A program made the translations under genes and the position numbers. The notes under the pieces were generated by a model. That model saw only the letters and a list, made by a program, of their open reading frames with translations, made no database searches and was not told the DNA's origin. Of a stretch of 64,000 nucleotides of DNA, positions 45,153 through 54,185 are shown piece after piece. The stretch comes from CAG-698 sp964385755 (lineage in GTDB: Bacteria > Bacillota_I > Bacilli_A > ML615J-28 > CAG-698). The stretch lies in the NCBI GenBank assembly GCA_964385755.1, contig CAYLPZ010000007.1, positions 6,567-70,566 on the forward strand, read 5' to 3'. Positions within the stretch are counted from its first letter, which is position 1. Each line of letters opens with the position of its first letter.

Positions 45153-46019
45153 ATGGAAAATATAGTTAAACAAAAAATAGGAATAATTACCGATTCTGCA
45201 TCTGATTTAACTTCTGAACTCTATCGTGAGAAAAATATTGAAGTTATACCTTATTATGTTAATTTAGATGGTATAGAATATAATTCTAGTAAAGATATAA
45301 CAGTAAAAGAGTTATTTGAATACTCAGATGCTCATAAAACTCTTCCAAAGACATCGCAAATTACACCAATTAGATTTGAACAAGAATTTAACAAGTATCT
45401 ATCTAAATATGAAGACATTATCTTTATTTGCCTTGGTTCTGGTTTTTCTGGTACTTGTAGAAATGCTGAGATGGTTGCTGAAGAGATTGGTGATGGTCAC
45501 ATTTTTGTTGTTGATTCAAAGAACCTTTCTAGTGGCCTAGGGCTTTTAGTTTTGAAAGCATGTAAATTACGTGATGAAGGTAAAAGTGCATTAGAAATTA
45601 AAAATGAGGTCGAAAAATGTGTCCCACTAGTGCGTTCTCAGTTTGTAATGAATACTCTTACATATATGAACTATGGTGGAAGATGTAGTGGTGTAACTAA
45701 AATTTTTGGAACACTTTTGCGAATTAAGCCAATAATAAAAGTTGTTGATAATCAAATGGTGCTTGCAAAAAAGCCAATTGGAAGTTATGAAAAAGCAAGA
45801 AAAATTATGTTTCAAGATTTTATTAATGATTTACCTAATATTGATTTAGAAAATATAATGGTAACTCATGTTTATGCCCATGAAGATGCTAAAGTACTAA
45901 AACAAGAAATAAAACTTCTAGCAAATGTAAAAAACACTTATGAAACAGAAGCAGGAACAACAGTAGCTACACACTGTGGCCCAAGAACAATAGGTGTATT
46001 GTATATTTTAAATAAATAA
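45153..46019 (+). CDS. Second DegV-family fatty-acid-binding protein (FakB type)
   Basis: The 288-residue protein shows the DegV core GIITDSASDLTSELY, PKTSQITP and CLGSGFSGTCRNAE, then TLTYMNYGGRCSG and a C-terminal HCGPRTIGVLY. AAAGGA at 45137-45142 places the start here, not at the upstream in-frame ATG at 45099 inside the previous gene. It probably loads a different fatty acid (saturated against unsaturated) than the FakB-type protein at 7437, both using the single FakA at 8352. Confidence 0.87.
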   Translation: MENIVKQKIGIITDSASDLTSELYREKNIEVIPYYVNLDGIEYNSSKDITVKELFEYSDAHKTLPKTSQITPIRFEQEFNKYLSKYEDIIFICLGSGFSGTCRNAEMVAEEIGDGHIFVVDSKNLSSGLGLLVLKACKLRDEGKSALEIKNEVEKCVPLVRSQFVMNTLTYMNYGGRCSGVTKIFGTLLRIKPIIKVVDNQMVLAKKPIGSYEKARKIMFQDFINDLPNIDLENIMVTHVYAHEDAKVLKQEIKLLANVKNTYETEAGTTVATHCGPRTIGVLYILNK

Positions 46020-46026
46020 TCATAGT

Positions 46027-46062
46027 ATATGACAAATCTAGTGATGATTTGTCATATTTATA
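46027..46062 (+). terminator. Terminator of the purine permease to degV run
   Basis: ATATGACAAATC and GATTTGTCATAT form a perfect 12-bp stem with a 7-nt loop and T-rich tail. Confidence 0.85.
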
Positions 46063-46076
46063 TAAATATTTAGTGG

Positions 46077-46105
46077 TTGTTCTTTTTAGGTAAATAGTGT
46101 AAAAT
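46077..46105 (+). promoter_or_regulatory. Promoter of the U32 peptidase operon
   Basis: TTGTTC, 17 bp, TAAAAT with an upstream TG. The expected transcription start is only about 3 bp before the ATG at 46115, so the mRNA has little or no leader. Confidence 0.45.
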
Positions 46106-46114
46106 AAATATAAT

Positions 46115-48313
46115 ATGGTAAATGATATGACAAAAAAAGTGGAATTATTATCTCCTTGTGGAGGATTTGATAGATTACAAAGTGCAATAAGCGCAGGATG
46201 TGATGCAGTTTATCTTGCGGGGAAAAGGTTTGGCGCAAGAGCTTTCGCAGATAACTTTGATGATGAAGAAATCATAAATGCTATAAAACTTTGCCATTTG
46301 TATAATGTTAAAGTATATGTAACAATTAATACAATAATATATGAAGATGAAATAGATGATGCTGTTAGGTATGTTGATTTTTTATATTTAAATGGTGTAG
46401 ATGCCATTATTATTCAAGATTTAGGACTTGCAAGTATTTTACACAATCGCTATAGCGATTTACCACTACATGCTTCGACGCAGGTTAATTGTCAAACGGT
46501 AGAAGACTGTATTGCTCTTAAAAAACTTGGATTTAGTAGAATAATTCTTGGAAGAGAAGTATCTCTTGATATTATTAAGGAAATAAGAGAAAAAGTCGAC
46601 ATAGAAATAGAAGTATTTGTTCATGGAGCACTATGTATTTCATATTCTGGGAACTGTTTTGTAAGTAGTCTTGAAGGTGGTAGAAGTGGTAATCGTGGCA
46701 GATGTGCACAAATCTGCCGTCTTAAACATCAATTTAATGGAGAGGAAAAATATTATTTAAGTCCTAAAGATTTATCTACAATTTCTTTCCTTGAAGAAAT
46801 TTACCCATATGTTGATAGCTTAAAAATCGAAGGTAGAATGAAAAGCAAAGAATATGTTTATTATGTAACTAAAGCATATAAACAAAAAATAATGGGTTTA
46901 AATTATCAAGACGATTTAGAAAAATCTAAAATTGCTTTTAATAGAATGTCAACTAAAGGGTTTATATTAAATGAATCAAATGATGATTTAGTTAATTTTG
47001 ATTCATGTAACCATTTGGGAGTATTAATTGGAAAAGTAGTTGATTATATTGATCGAAAAGGGACAATATTTACTTCACTTATTTGCAATCAAGAACTTCA
47101 AGTCGGTGATTCACTTCGCATAACTTCAAGTGAAGGTTATGATGCTGTTATAGTTAATGAGATGTATGTAGATAATAAACTTGTTAAGAAAACAAGTAGT
47201 GGCGAAAAAGTATATATAAAACTTCATAAGAAAATGAAAAAAGGCTCTTTGGTATATATTACGAAAAGAGAAGAAAATGATTTTTCACTTCCAAAAATAG
47301 AAATAACAGGGAAATGTTATATCGATTTTGATAAAAATCTTTGTTTAGAAATTTCTGATGGGAAGAATATAGCCTCAGGTATTTGTCAAACAGAAACAAG
47401 TGAAAAAAACTTTGAAGAAACATTCAAAACGCAAATATTAAAAACAGGAAGCACACCATTTGTATTTGCTAATTTAGATGTTAATGCGAAAAACTATTAT
47501 GTCTCAATAAAAGAAATCAATGCACTTCGTCGTGATTTACTTTGTGATTTACAAAAAATGAGAGAGAACAAATATAATAGAAAAACAATTAACACTGAAG
47601 AAGTTATATTAAGTGCTAGTGATAATATACATAATTACAAAGAATATTCAATAATTGTAAGTAATGAGAAACAATTAGAAAAGGTCCGTAGTGTTAATAA
47701 AGATATAGACTTTGAACTATATTTTCGTAATAAACTACAAACAAAAGGAAGATATGTTTTACCAAGAGTAAGCAACAACAAAAACTATGATTATAACTGC
47801 GTATCTTCTTCAATTGGAAAAGTAACAGAAGTATCTAGTGTTTACATGAATGTTGTTAATAGTTATACAATAAGAGTTTTAGAACATTTGGGATTTTCGA
47901 AAATAGGCCTTTCAATTGAGCTATCTAAAGAAAATATTATTAAGATGTTACAAGGATACAAAAGTAGATACCATAGAATTCCTAAATGCGAAGTTATGGT
48001 TTACGGTTATTATCAGTTAATGTATATGAAATATTGTTTGGTAAACAAAACATATAATGAAAAAAAATTACATTGTCAAAGATGTCACAAAGAGCGATTA
48101 ATGCTTTCAGATCATCCTCTTTTTGGTGATGAGCTTTGTCATATGAGTTTATTAAGCAAGAACTCTATTAATTTATCAATTTATTTAAAAGAGTTAAAAG
48201 AAATAGGTATATCTTCGTTCTTATATGATTATACAATAGAAACAGAAGAAGAAATTAAGAGACTTAGTGAATATAATGAATTTTCACTTTCATATGGCTT
48301 TTACAAAAAGTAA
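46115..48313 (+). CDS. U32-family peptidase (TrhP/YrrO-like)
   Basis: The 732-residue protein begins ELLSPCGGFDRLQSAI and has the family signature around FVHGALCISYSGNCFVSS followed by GGRSGNRGRCAQICR with its conserved cysteines. A C-terminal half of the DUF3656/collagenase-like type follows. Characterised members act in tRNA wobble-uridine hydroxylation, with ligand cysteines for an iron-sulfur centre; older annotations call them collagenases. No SD is present. An ATG at 46127 is an alternative start. Confidence 0.87.
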   Translation: MVNDMTKKVELLSPCGGFDRLQSAISAGCDAVYLAGKRFGARAFADNFDDEEIINAIKLCHLYNVKVYVTINTIIYEDEIDDAVRYVDFLYLNGVDAIIIQDLGLASILHNRYSDLPLHASTQVNCQTVEDCIALKKLGFSRIILGREVSLDIIKEIREKVDIEIEVFVHGALCISYSGNCFVSSLEGGRSGNRGRCAQICRLKHQFNGEEKYYLSPKDLSTISFLEEIYPYVDSLKIEGRMKSKEYVYYVTKAYKQKIMGLNYQDDLEKSKIAFNRMSTKGFILNESNDDLVNFDSCNHLGVLIGKVVDYIDRKGTIFTSLICNQELQVGDSLRITSSEGYDAVIVNEMYVDNKLVKKTSSGEKVYIKLHKKMKKGSLVYITKREENDFSLPKIEITGKCYIDFDKNLCLEISDGKNIASGICQTETSEKNFEETFKTQILKTGSTPFVFANLDVNAKNYYVSIKEINALRRDLLCDLQKMRENKYNRKTINTEEVILSASDNIHNYKEYSIIVSNEKQLEKVRSVNKDIDFELYFRNKLQTKGRYVLPRVSNNKNYDYNCVSSSIGKVTEVSSVYMNVVNSYTIRVLEHLGFSKIGLSIELSKENIIKMLQGYKSRYHRIPKCEVMVYGYYQLMYMKYCLVNKTYNEKKLHCQRCHKERLMLSDHPLFGDELCHMSLLSKNSINLSIYLKELKEIGISSFLYDYTIETEEEIKRLSEYNEFSLSYGFYKK

Positions 48314-48334
48314 TTGAAGGAAAGGAATTAGAAT

Positions 48335-49594
48335 ATGAGATCATGGGTAAAACTTGACAATGCGGCGATTATCTTCCCAAGTATATCACGAAAATATCGT
48401 ACTAATTTATTTAGAATATCTTTTTCAATGACTGAAGAAGTAAATCCTGATATTTTACAAGAAGCACTAAATCTTACAATCTTAAGATTTCGTACTTTTA
48501 AATTAAAATTAAAAAATGGTTTATTTTGGAATTATTTTGAAGATAATAAAAAATCACCATTAATTTATCCAGAAAATCCTTATATTTTAGAAAGCATTAA
48601 TAAAAACGATTCAAGGGGTTATTTGTTTCGCGTAACTTATTTTCAAAATAAGATTGGCCTTGAGATTTTCCACTCAATAACTGATGGTTTTGGTGCTACT
48701 CAATTTTTGAAAGCTCTTGTTTATGAATATTTAGTATTAAAAGGTGAAAATATTAATGATGAAGGAAAAATTCTTTTTGATCAAGAATTTAACTATGAAG
48801 AATCTATTGATCCATTTAATAAAATTTATGATGGTGCGTTAAAGAATACATATAAAGAAGTAAAAGCTTGTCATATTATCGGTACACCATATTCAGATTA
48901 TTATACAGGTGTAGTTACTGCCTCATGTGATAAAGATAAACTTAAAGAGTTAATAACAAAATTTGATTGTTCATATACTCAATTAATTTGCGCAAGCATA
49001 TTTTATATTGTTTCACATCGTCAAATAATGTTGAGAAAACGTGAAAGACCATTTCAAATCTTTGTTCCAATGGATTTAAGAAAGAAGTTTCCAACAACAT
49101 CATTAAGAAATTTTTCACAAATCATTAAAGTATCTGAAAAACTCGATGCAAATAAATCATTAGAAGATTATATTAGGATTTGTAAAGAACAATTAATAGA
49201 AAACGCAAAAGATGAAAATTTACTTCCGAGAGTATTAGAAAATGTTTCTTTACAACGAAACTTCTTTATGCGTATTGTTCCACTGTGTATTAAAAATATA
49301 GCTTTTAAAATTGCGTATAATAAACAAGCAACGACTGCAGATAGTTTTTGTATATCAAATCTTGGAGACTTAAATATCCCAACTGATATGCAAAAATATA
49401 TAACTAAAATAACATTTGCTAATGGGACAAGTAAAGCTGCACCAGTAAATATTGGAGTTACATACTATAAAAATCGTATTTATATTACTTTCTCAAGTGC
49501 GATAATAGAACGAGACATCCAACGTGATTTTGTTCGTCTTTTTAGTGGTCTAGGTGTTGATATTATCGTAGAACATAATGATTTGGAGGAATAA
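48335..49594 (+). CDS. Condensation/acyltransferase-fold protein (HxxxDG type)
   Basis: This 419-residue protein has the condensation-domain/chloramphenicol-acetyltransferase-like active-site motif HSITDG near residue 113 (HxxxDG) and a late NLGDLNIP segment. It resembles the proteins often annotated as alcohol acetyltransferase in Firmicutes. The predicted reaction is acyl transfer from CoA or a carrier to an alcohol or amine; the substrate is unknown. It is followed by a zinc-ribbon membrane protein, a recurrent pairing. Confidence 0.75.
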   Translation: MRSWVKLDNAAIIFPSISRKYRTNLFRISFSMTEEVNPDILQEALNLTILRFRTFKLKLKNGLFWNYFEDNKKSPLIYPENPYILESINKNDSRGYLFRVTYFQNKIGLEIFHSITDGFGATQFLKALVYEYLVLKGENINDEGKILFDQEFNYEESIDPFNKIYDGALKNTYKEVKACHIIGTPYSDYYTGVVTASCDKDKLKELITKFDCSYTQLICASIFYIVSHRQIMLRKRERPFQIFVPMDLRKKFPTTSLRNFSQIIKVSEKLDANKSLEDYIRICKEQLIENAKDENLLPRVLENVSLQRNFFMRIVPLCIKNIAFKIAYNKQATTADSFCISNLGDLNIPTDMQKYITKITFANGTSKAAPVNIGVTYYKNRIYITFSSAIIERDIQRDFVRLFSGLGVDIIVEHNDLEE

Positions 49595-49595
49595 G

Positions 49596-50279
49596 ATGAA
49601 ATATTGTGAAAAATGTAATGCGAAATTTGACACAGATAGAAAAACTTGTCCTTTATGTTTTTACAAACTTGATGAAATAAATGGTGAAGAAAATAATTTT
49701 GTGAATTATCCAAAACGAACACGTAAAATAGAAAAATATCATTTCACAATTAAATTATTTCTTTTATTATTTTTGATTGCAACAATTGCACCAATTGTAG
49801 TAAACATAGTAACACATAAAGAAAATGAAGTATGGTGGTCTATATATACAACTGCAGGAATGATATATCTATTTACATTAGTCAAAGGAATGTTTCTTGG
49901 TAGAGCATATTTCATTAAGAAATTATTGATTCAGTGCATTGCAATGTCAATTACACTTTGGATAATAGATTTAATAAGTGGAAATAAGGGATGGTCATTA
50001 GCTATTGTCATTCCATGGCTTTGTATTGCGACAAACATCACAAATGGAATGTTTATTGCAATAAACAAAAGAAGTTATAGTGAAGCATTTACACCAGTTT
50101 TCCTATCACTATTTATTGGTAATATCCCACTAATATTACAATGTTTTAAGCTAATAAAGTATGAACCTTTATGGTCACCTATAGTTTCTGCTTCAGTGTC
50201 ACTTTTACTATTCTTAGCAATTTTAATTTTTGGTGGAAAAAGAACAAAAGAAGAATTAGATAAGAGATTACATATTTAA
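49596..50279 (+). CDS. Zinc-ribbon membrane protein (DUF6320-like)
   Basis: The 227-residue protein starts with a CEKCNAKF ... CPLCFY zinc ribbon (residues 4-27) and continues with about six membrane helices from residue 50. The TTTGGAGG SD places the start at 49596 rather than at an upstream in-frame ATG within the acyltransferase gene. It overlaps no other gene and is closed by a terminator. Its pairing with the acyltransferase suggests a membrane-linked acylation function; family name given from memory, moderate certainty. Confidence 0.72.
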   Translation: MKYCEKCNAKFDTDRKTCPLCFYKLDEINGEENNFVNYPKRTRKIEKYHFTIKLFLLLFLIATIAPIVVNIVTHKENEVWWSIYTTAGMIYLFTLVKGMFLGRAYFIKKLLIQCIAMSITLWIIDLISGNKGWSLAIVIPWLCIATNITNGMFIAINKRSYSEAFTPVFLSLFIGNIPLILQCFKLIKYEPLWSPIVSASVSLLLFLAILIFGGKRTKEELDKRLHI

Positions 50280-50280
50280 T

Positions 50281-50307
50281 GAGTTAGAAAGTTCTAACTC
50301 TTTTTTA
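50281..50307 (+). terminator. Terminator of the U32 operon
   Basis: GAGTTAGA and TCTAACTC, 4-nt loop, six T. Confidence 0.87.
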
Positions 50308-50403
50308 ATATTTAACAAGATGATTATAAAGAAATATCTTTGTGTAATAAAATATTATTGAAATATAAATTAAATATATTATATAGTATTATTAGGTGAT
50401 GAT

Positions 50404-50816
50404 ATGAAACGCATTTTTTTTCTTATTAATAATGTTTTTTTCTATCTCATGTAATATAGTAATTAACCCAGATATTTTCAATCCAAATCATAATAAAAAA
50501 ACATACAAAGTAACTTTTGTGGATGAATTTAATAATTTTAGGTGAAAAAACTATAGAAGCAGAAAAAAGGCTCGAAGAGAAAGATATTCTAGTTCCATTA
50601 GAGATAGAAGGTTATATTTTTTATAAATGGAATTTACCATTAAATATTAAGATTACTGAGGATAAAGTGTTTATAGCTTTTTATAAAAAACTAGAAAGCA
50701 GTTATAATATGAATGAATATTATTGTAAAAAAGCAAGTGTACCATTGTCAATTGCAGAAGGAAAAAATAGCATTGTTGATATATATTCAATAATGTTTTT
50801 TTTGTTAAAATTATAG
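50404..50816 (+). pseudogene. Small lipoprotein with InlB-type repeat, frameshifted
   Basis: An ATG after GGTGATGAT begins a signal peptide, then shifts frame in a run of T. The next frame supplies a lipobox (SISC) and KTYKVTFVDEFNN. A second shift near 50535 leads to IEAEKRLEEKDILVPLEIEG and YIFYKWNLP, the pattern of an InlB/Listeria-Bacteroides repeat. Both breaks lie in or next to T runs, so phase variation, decay or sequencing error are all possible. The 3' frame could restart at a TTG at 50517, but without an SD. Confidence 0.62.
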
Positions 50817-51094
50817 TGTTTAGGTTATTTTGATACTAAAGGAAGACGATTGTTAATTTATAATAATAAGGATATAAAAAAATACATTATTTATCATATA
50901 AGAATACTATAATATTTGTTTAAATTAGAAAAAAGTGTGCTATTACAGAAGTATGCATATCCTACAAATGAAAGATGCATAAAAATAAATTTTATTAATA
51001 AAATATCATTTTTGATTTTGAAAAATTGTATACTAACAATATATACTAGCACAAATAAGTTTATTGTTTTTTTGATAAAAGATTAAAAATATAT
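50817..51094 (+). other. AT-rich intergenic region without recognisable features
   Basis: About 280 bp between the broken lipoprotein gene and the EF-G-like promoter. No ORF with an SD, terminator or structured leader was found. Confidence 0.5.
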
Positions 51095-51123
51095 TTGTAA
51101 AACGTTTTACTCTATGATATAAT
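51095..51123 (+). promoter_or_regulatory. Promoter of the EF-G-like gene with overlapping operator palindrome
   Basis: TTGTAA, 17 bp, TATAAT preceded by TGA (extended -10). The perfect 14-bp palindrome GTAAAACGTTTTAC (51097-51110) covers the -35 and spacer. It has the central CG and A/T arms of LacI-family operators but lacks the outer TG/CA of a classic cre. A protein bound there would repress. Confidence 0.65.
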
Positions 51124-51160
51124 AATAATGTTGAAAAAGATTCCATAGGAGGCAAAAGGA

Positions 51161-53209
51161 ATGAAAGATTATAAAACTAATAATATAAGAAATATTGCAA
51201 TACTTGGACACTTAGGATGTGGTAAAACAAGCTTTGGTGAAGCTTTATTGTTCCAAGCAAAAGCAATAGATAAAAAAGGCGAGGTTGAGAGAAAGACTAC
51301 TGTTGGAGATTATTCAGTAGAAGAACAAACTCGTCAAACTACATTAAATTCTTCTCTTTTACCATTAGAATGGAAAGGATATAAATTTAATTTTTTAGAT
51401 ACACCTGGATCAGAAGAATTCATTGGTGATATCGAAAATGTACTTTCTGCTGCAGATGCTGCTGTTATTTTAATAGATGGTACAAAAGGAGCTGAAGTAG
51501 GTACTGAGCGTGTTTGGGAAGAATGTGCAAAACGTAAACTTCCAACTATTTTCTTTGTTAATAAAATGGATAAAGAAAATTGTAAATTCGATGAAGTACT
51601 TGATTCAATTCATGAAAAACTAACAAAGAAAGCTATCCCTCTAGCATTAGAAATTGGTGGAACAAATAATTTCAAAGGTTATGCTACAGTTTTAGATAAA
51701 AAAGCTTTCTATAACGATGGCAAAACTGGTGATGCTCCAGCTGAACTTGCTGATAGAATCGAAGAAATTTATGGTCAATTAATGGAAAAAGCTGCAGAAG
51801 CTGATGAAGAACTAATGATGAAATACTTTGATACTATGGAACTTTCACCAGAAGAAGTTGTTTCAGGTTTAAAAACTGAAGTTTGCACTGCAGAATTATT
51901 CCCAATCTTAGTTGGTGCAGGTTTAAAAAATGTTGGTGTTAGTGCATTATTAGATATGGCAATTGACTTCTTACCAGCTCCATCTGGTGCTAAAGAAGGT
52001 CAATATAAAGGTGCTAAGGTTGTTCGTAATGTTGATAGTAATGAACCACTTTCTGCTTATGTATTTAAAACAATCATTGACCCATTTATTGGAACTATTA
52101 ACTTCTTTAAAGTATATAGTGGCTCTGTAACTACAGGTCAAGATATATATTTACCAGAAAATGATTTAACTATTAAATGCCCACAATTAATTACTATGAT
52201 GGGTAAAACACAAATTAATGTCGGAACAGTTGAAGCAGGTGATATCGCTTGTATCACAAAAATTCCTGAGATTTGTGATGGTGTTACTTTCTGCGATAAG
52301 AAAGCTCCAGTTGTATTTGAAAAGGTTGCTCATCCAACTCCAGTTATTTATGTTGGTATCCAACCAAAGAATAAACAAGATGAAGATAAGATTTCTTCTT
52401 CGCTTCAAAAATTACGTTTAGAAGATTCAACATTAGAGATTGTACGTAACCAAGAAACTGCACAACAATTAATTGGTGGACAAGGTATGACTCACTTAGG
52501 ATATATTTTAGAAAAGATGAAGAATATGTTTAAAGTTGAAGTTGAAACTACTGAACCTCGTATTGTATATCGTGAAACAATTAAAGCTAAAGGTGAAGCT
52601 CAAGGTAAACATAAGAAGCAATCTGGTGGTGCTGGACAATATGGTGACGTTTGGATTCGTTTTGAACCATGTGAGGAAAAATTCATTTTTGCTGAAGAAG
52701 TTGTTGGTGGTGCTGTTCCTAAAAACTACTTCCCTGCTGTTGAAAAAGGTTTAATTGAAACATTAGAAAAAGGTCCTCTTGCTGGATACCCAGTAATTGG
52801 TGTTAAGGCAACACTTTACTATGGTTCTTACCATGATGTTGACTCAAATGAATTATCATTCAAATTAGCCGCAAGACTTGCATTCCAAAATGCTTGTGAT
52901 AAGATTAAACCTACTTTACTTGAACCTATTTACCAAGTTAATGTTATCGTTAAAGATGAATTCGTTGGTACTATCTTAGGTGATATGAACAAACGTCGTG
53001 GTAGAGTATTAGGTATGGAACAAAAAGAAGGCGTACAAGAAATTATTGCTGAAGTTCCTGAAGCAGAAATCTCTAAATATGCAATTGACTTAAAAGCTAT
53101 GACACAAGCTTCTGGTCGTTTCTCTCGTCAATTCTTACGTTATGAAGAAGTTCCAGAATTCTTAATTAAGAAAGTTGTTGAAGAAGCTAAGAGATATAAT
53201 ACAAAATAA
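51161..53209 (+). CDS. Elongation factor G-like translational GTPase (FusA paralogue)
   Basis: This 682-residue protein has the five-domain EF-G layout: P-loop GHLGCGKT, switch II DTPGSEEF, NKMD, then domains II-V ending with a domain IV/V region that includes GQYGDVWIRFEP. Canonical EF-G has GHVDAGKT-type P-loop and DTPGH. Here the catalytic His of switch II is Ser, so GTP hydrolysis is probably impaired or altered. It is not the main EF-G, which would normally sit in the str operon. Codon use indicates good expression. Its promoter carries a LacI-type operator. Confidence 0.88.
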   Translation: MKDYKTNNIRNIAILGHLGCGKTSFGEALLFQAKAIDKKGEVERKTTVGDYSVEEQTRQTTLNSSLLPLEWKGYKFNFLDTPGSEEFIGDIENVLSAADAAVILIDGTKGAEVGTERVWEECAKRKLPTIFFVNKMDKENCKFDEVLDSIHEKLTKKAIPLALEIGGTNNFKGYATVLDKKAFYNDGKTGDAPAELADRIEEIYGQLMEKAAEADEELMMKYFDTMELSPEEVVSGLKTEVCTAELFPILVGAGLKNVGVSALLDMAIDFLPAPSGAKEGQYKGAKVVRNVDSNEPLSAYVFKTIIDPFIGTINFFKVYSGSVTTGQDIYLPENDLTIKCPQLITMMGKTQINVGTVEAGDIACITKIPEICDGVTFCDKKAPVVFEKVAHPTPVIYVGIQPKNKQDEDKISSSLQKLRLEDSTLEIVRNQETAQQLIGGQGMTHLGYILEKMKNMFKVEVETTEPRIVYRETIKAKGEAQGKHKKQSGGAGQYGDVWIRFEPCEEKFIFAEEVVGGAVPKNYFPAVEKGLIETLEKGPLAGYPVIGVKATLYYGSYHDVDSNELSFKLAARLAFQNACDKIKPTLLEPIYQVNVIVKDEFVGTILGDMNKRRGRVLGMEQKEGVQEIIAEVPEAEISKYAIDLKAMTQASGRFSRQFLRYEEVPEFLIKKVVEEAKRYNTK

Positions 53210-53210
53210 T

Positions 53211-53237
53211 AAGGGAGCATTAATGCTTCCTTTTTTA
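53211..53237 (+). terminator. Terminator of the EF-G-like gene
   Basis: GGGAGCAT and ATGCTTCC (one G-U) followed by six T. Confidence 0.82.
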
Positions 53238-53249
53238 AAATAATTGATT

Positions 53250-54104
53250 ATGAGAGTAGATTTTAAAGTTTTACATGATGCAATATTAAAAGATTATATT
53301 CTAGAATCTGGTGTATCCCGTAGATTTGCAAGAAAAGTTAAGCTTTATGGTAAAATGTACATAAACGGTATAGAAGCAAAAAACTTTTATGAAGTTAAAA
53401 ATGGTGACATTATTACCCTTGAATATGATGAAAAAGAAAATGATCAAATAACTTTATCAGATAAAAACATAAATATTATTTATGAAGATGAACATATTTT
53501 AATAATTAATAAAGAACACGATGTTGCTTCACAACCTTCACATAAGCATTATGAAGATAATATTGTTAGTTATGTGAAAAAATATTTTCAAGATAAAAAC
53601 ATTAATTCTAATATTCATATTGTTAATAGACTTGACTATCAGACAAGTGGTTTAATGATAGTTGCGAAAGACGGATATACTCATCATATGCTTACCAAAG
53701 ATGGGCATATTAAACGTAAATATTTAGCGTTAGTTTTAGGATATATGAAAGATAATATAGGAAAAATTGACTTACCAATCGCTAGAGTATCTGAAGGTAA
53801 TATAAAAAGAATGGTAAGAGAAGATGGAAAAAGAGCAGTTACACTTTATGAAGTAATTACTAGAGAAAATGGAAATACTTTGTTAGACATAACTTTGTTA
53901 ACTGGTAGAACCCATCAAATACGTGTTCATTTGAGTACTATCGGTTATCCATTAGTTGGTGATAAACTATATGGTGAAGAAAGTGATCGTTTATACTTAC
54001 ATTCATATTATCTTTCTTTTGTAAATCCTTTTAAAAATGAAGAAATTACGATAATAGATCCAGAATTAAATAATAAATACTATGATAGGTTTATAAAGAA
54101 ATAA
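53250..54104 (+). CDS. RluA-family RNA pseudouridine synthase
   Basis: The 284-residue protein has an N-terminal S4-like domain (about 15-60), then the catalytic motif HIVNRLDYQTSGLMIVAK, where Asp is the nucleophile, and the C-terminal LLTGRTHQIRVHLSTIGYPLVGD motif typical of RluA-type enzymes. The target uridine in rRNA or tRNA is not evident. No SD precedes the ATG; a TTG at 53244 is an alternative. It begins 13 bp after a terminator, so it either uses readthrough or a very short leader. Confidence 0.9.
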   Translation: MRVDFKVLHDAILKDYILESGVSRRFARKVKLYGKMYINGIEAKNFYEVKNGDIITLEYDEKENDQITLSDKNINIIYEDEHILIINKEHDVASQPSHKHYEDNIVSYVKKYFQDKNINSNIHIVNRLDYQTSGLMIVAKDGYTHHMLTKDGHIKRKYLALVLGYMKDNIGKIDLPIARVSEGNIKRMVREDGKRAVTLYEVITRENGNTLLDITLLTGRTHQIRVHLSTIGYPLVGDKLYGEESDRLYLHSYYLSFVNPFKNEEITIIDPELNNKYYDRFIKK

Positions 54105-54121
54105 TTGGAAAAATAAAGTTT

Positions 54122-54150
54122 TTGACATTATGTTAAAATAAATATATAAT
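54122..54150 (+). promoter_or_regulatory. Consensus promoter of an Ig-like lipoprotein gene
   Basis: TTGACA, 17 bp, TATAAT: a fully consensus sigma-A promoter, 35 bp before the ATG. Confidence 0.9.
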
Positions 54151-54185
54151 TATAGTAATAAATAAAGGTAAAAAGGAGAAAACTA

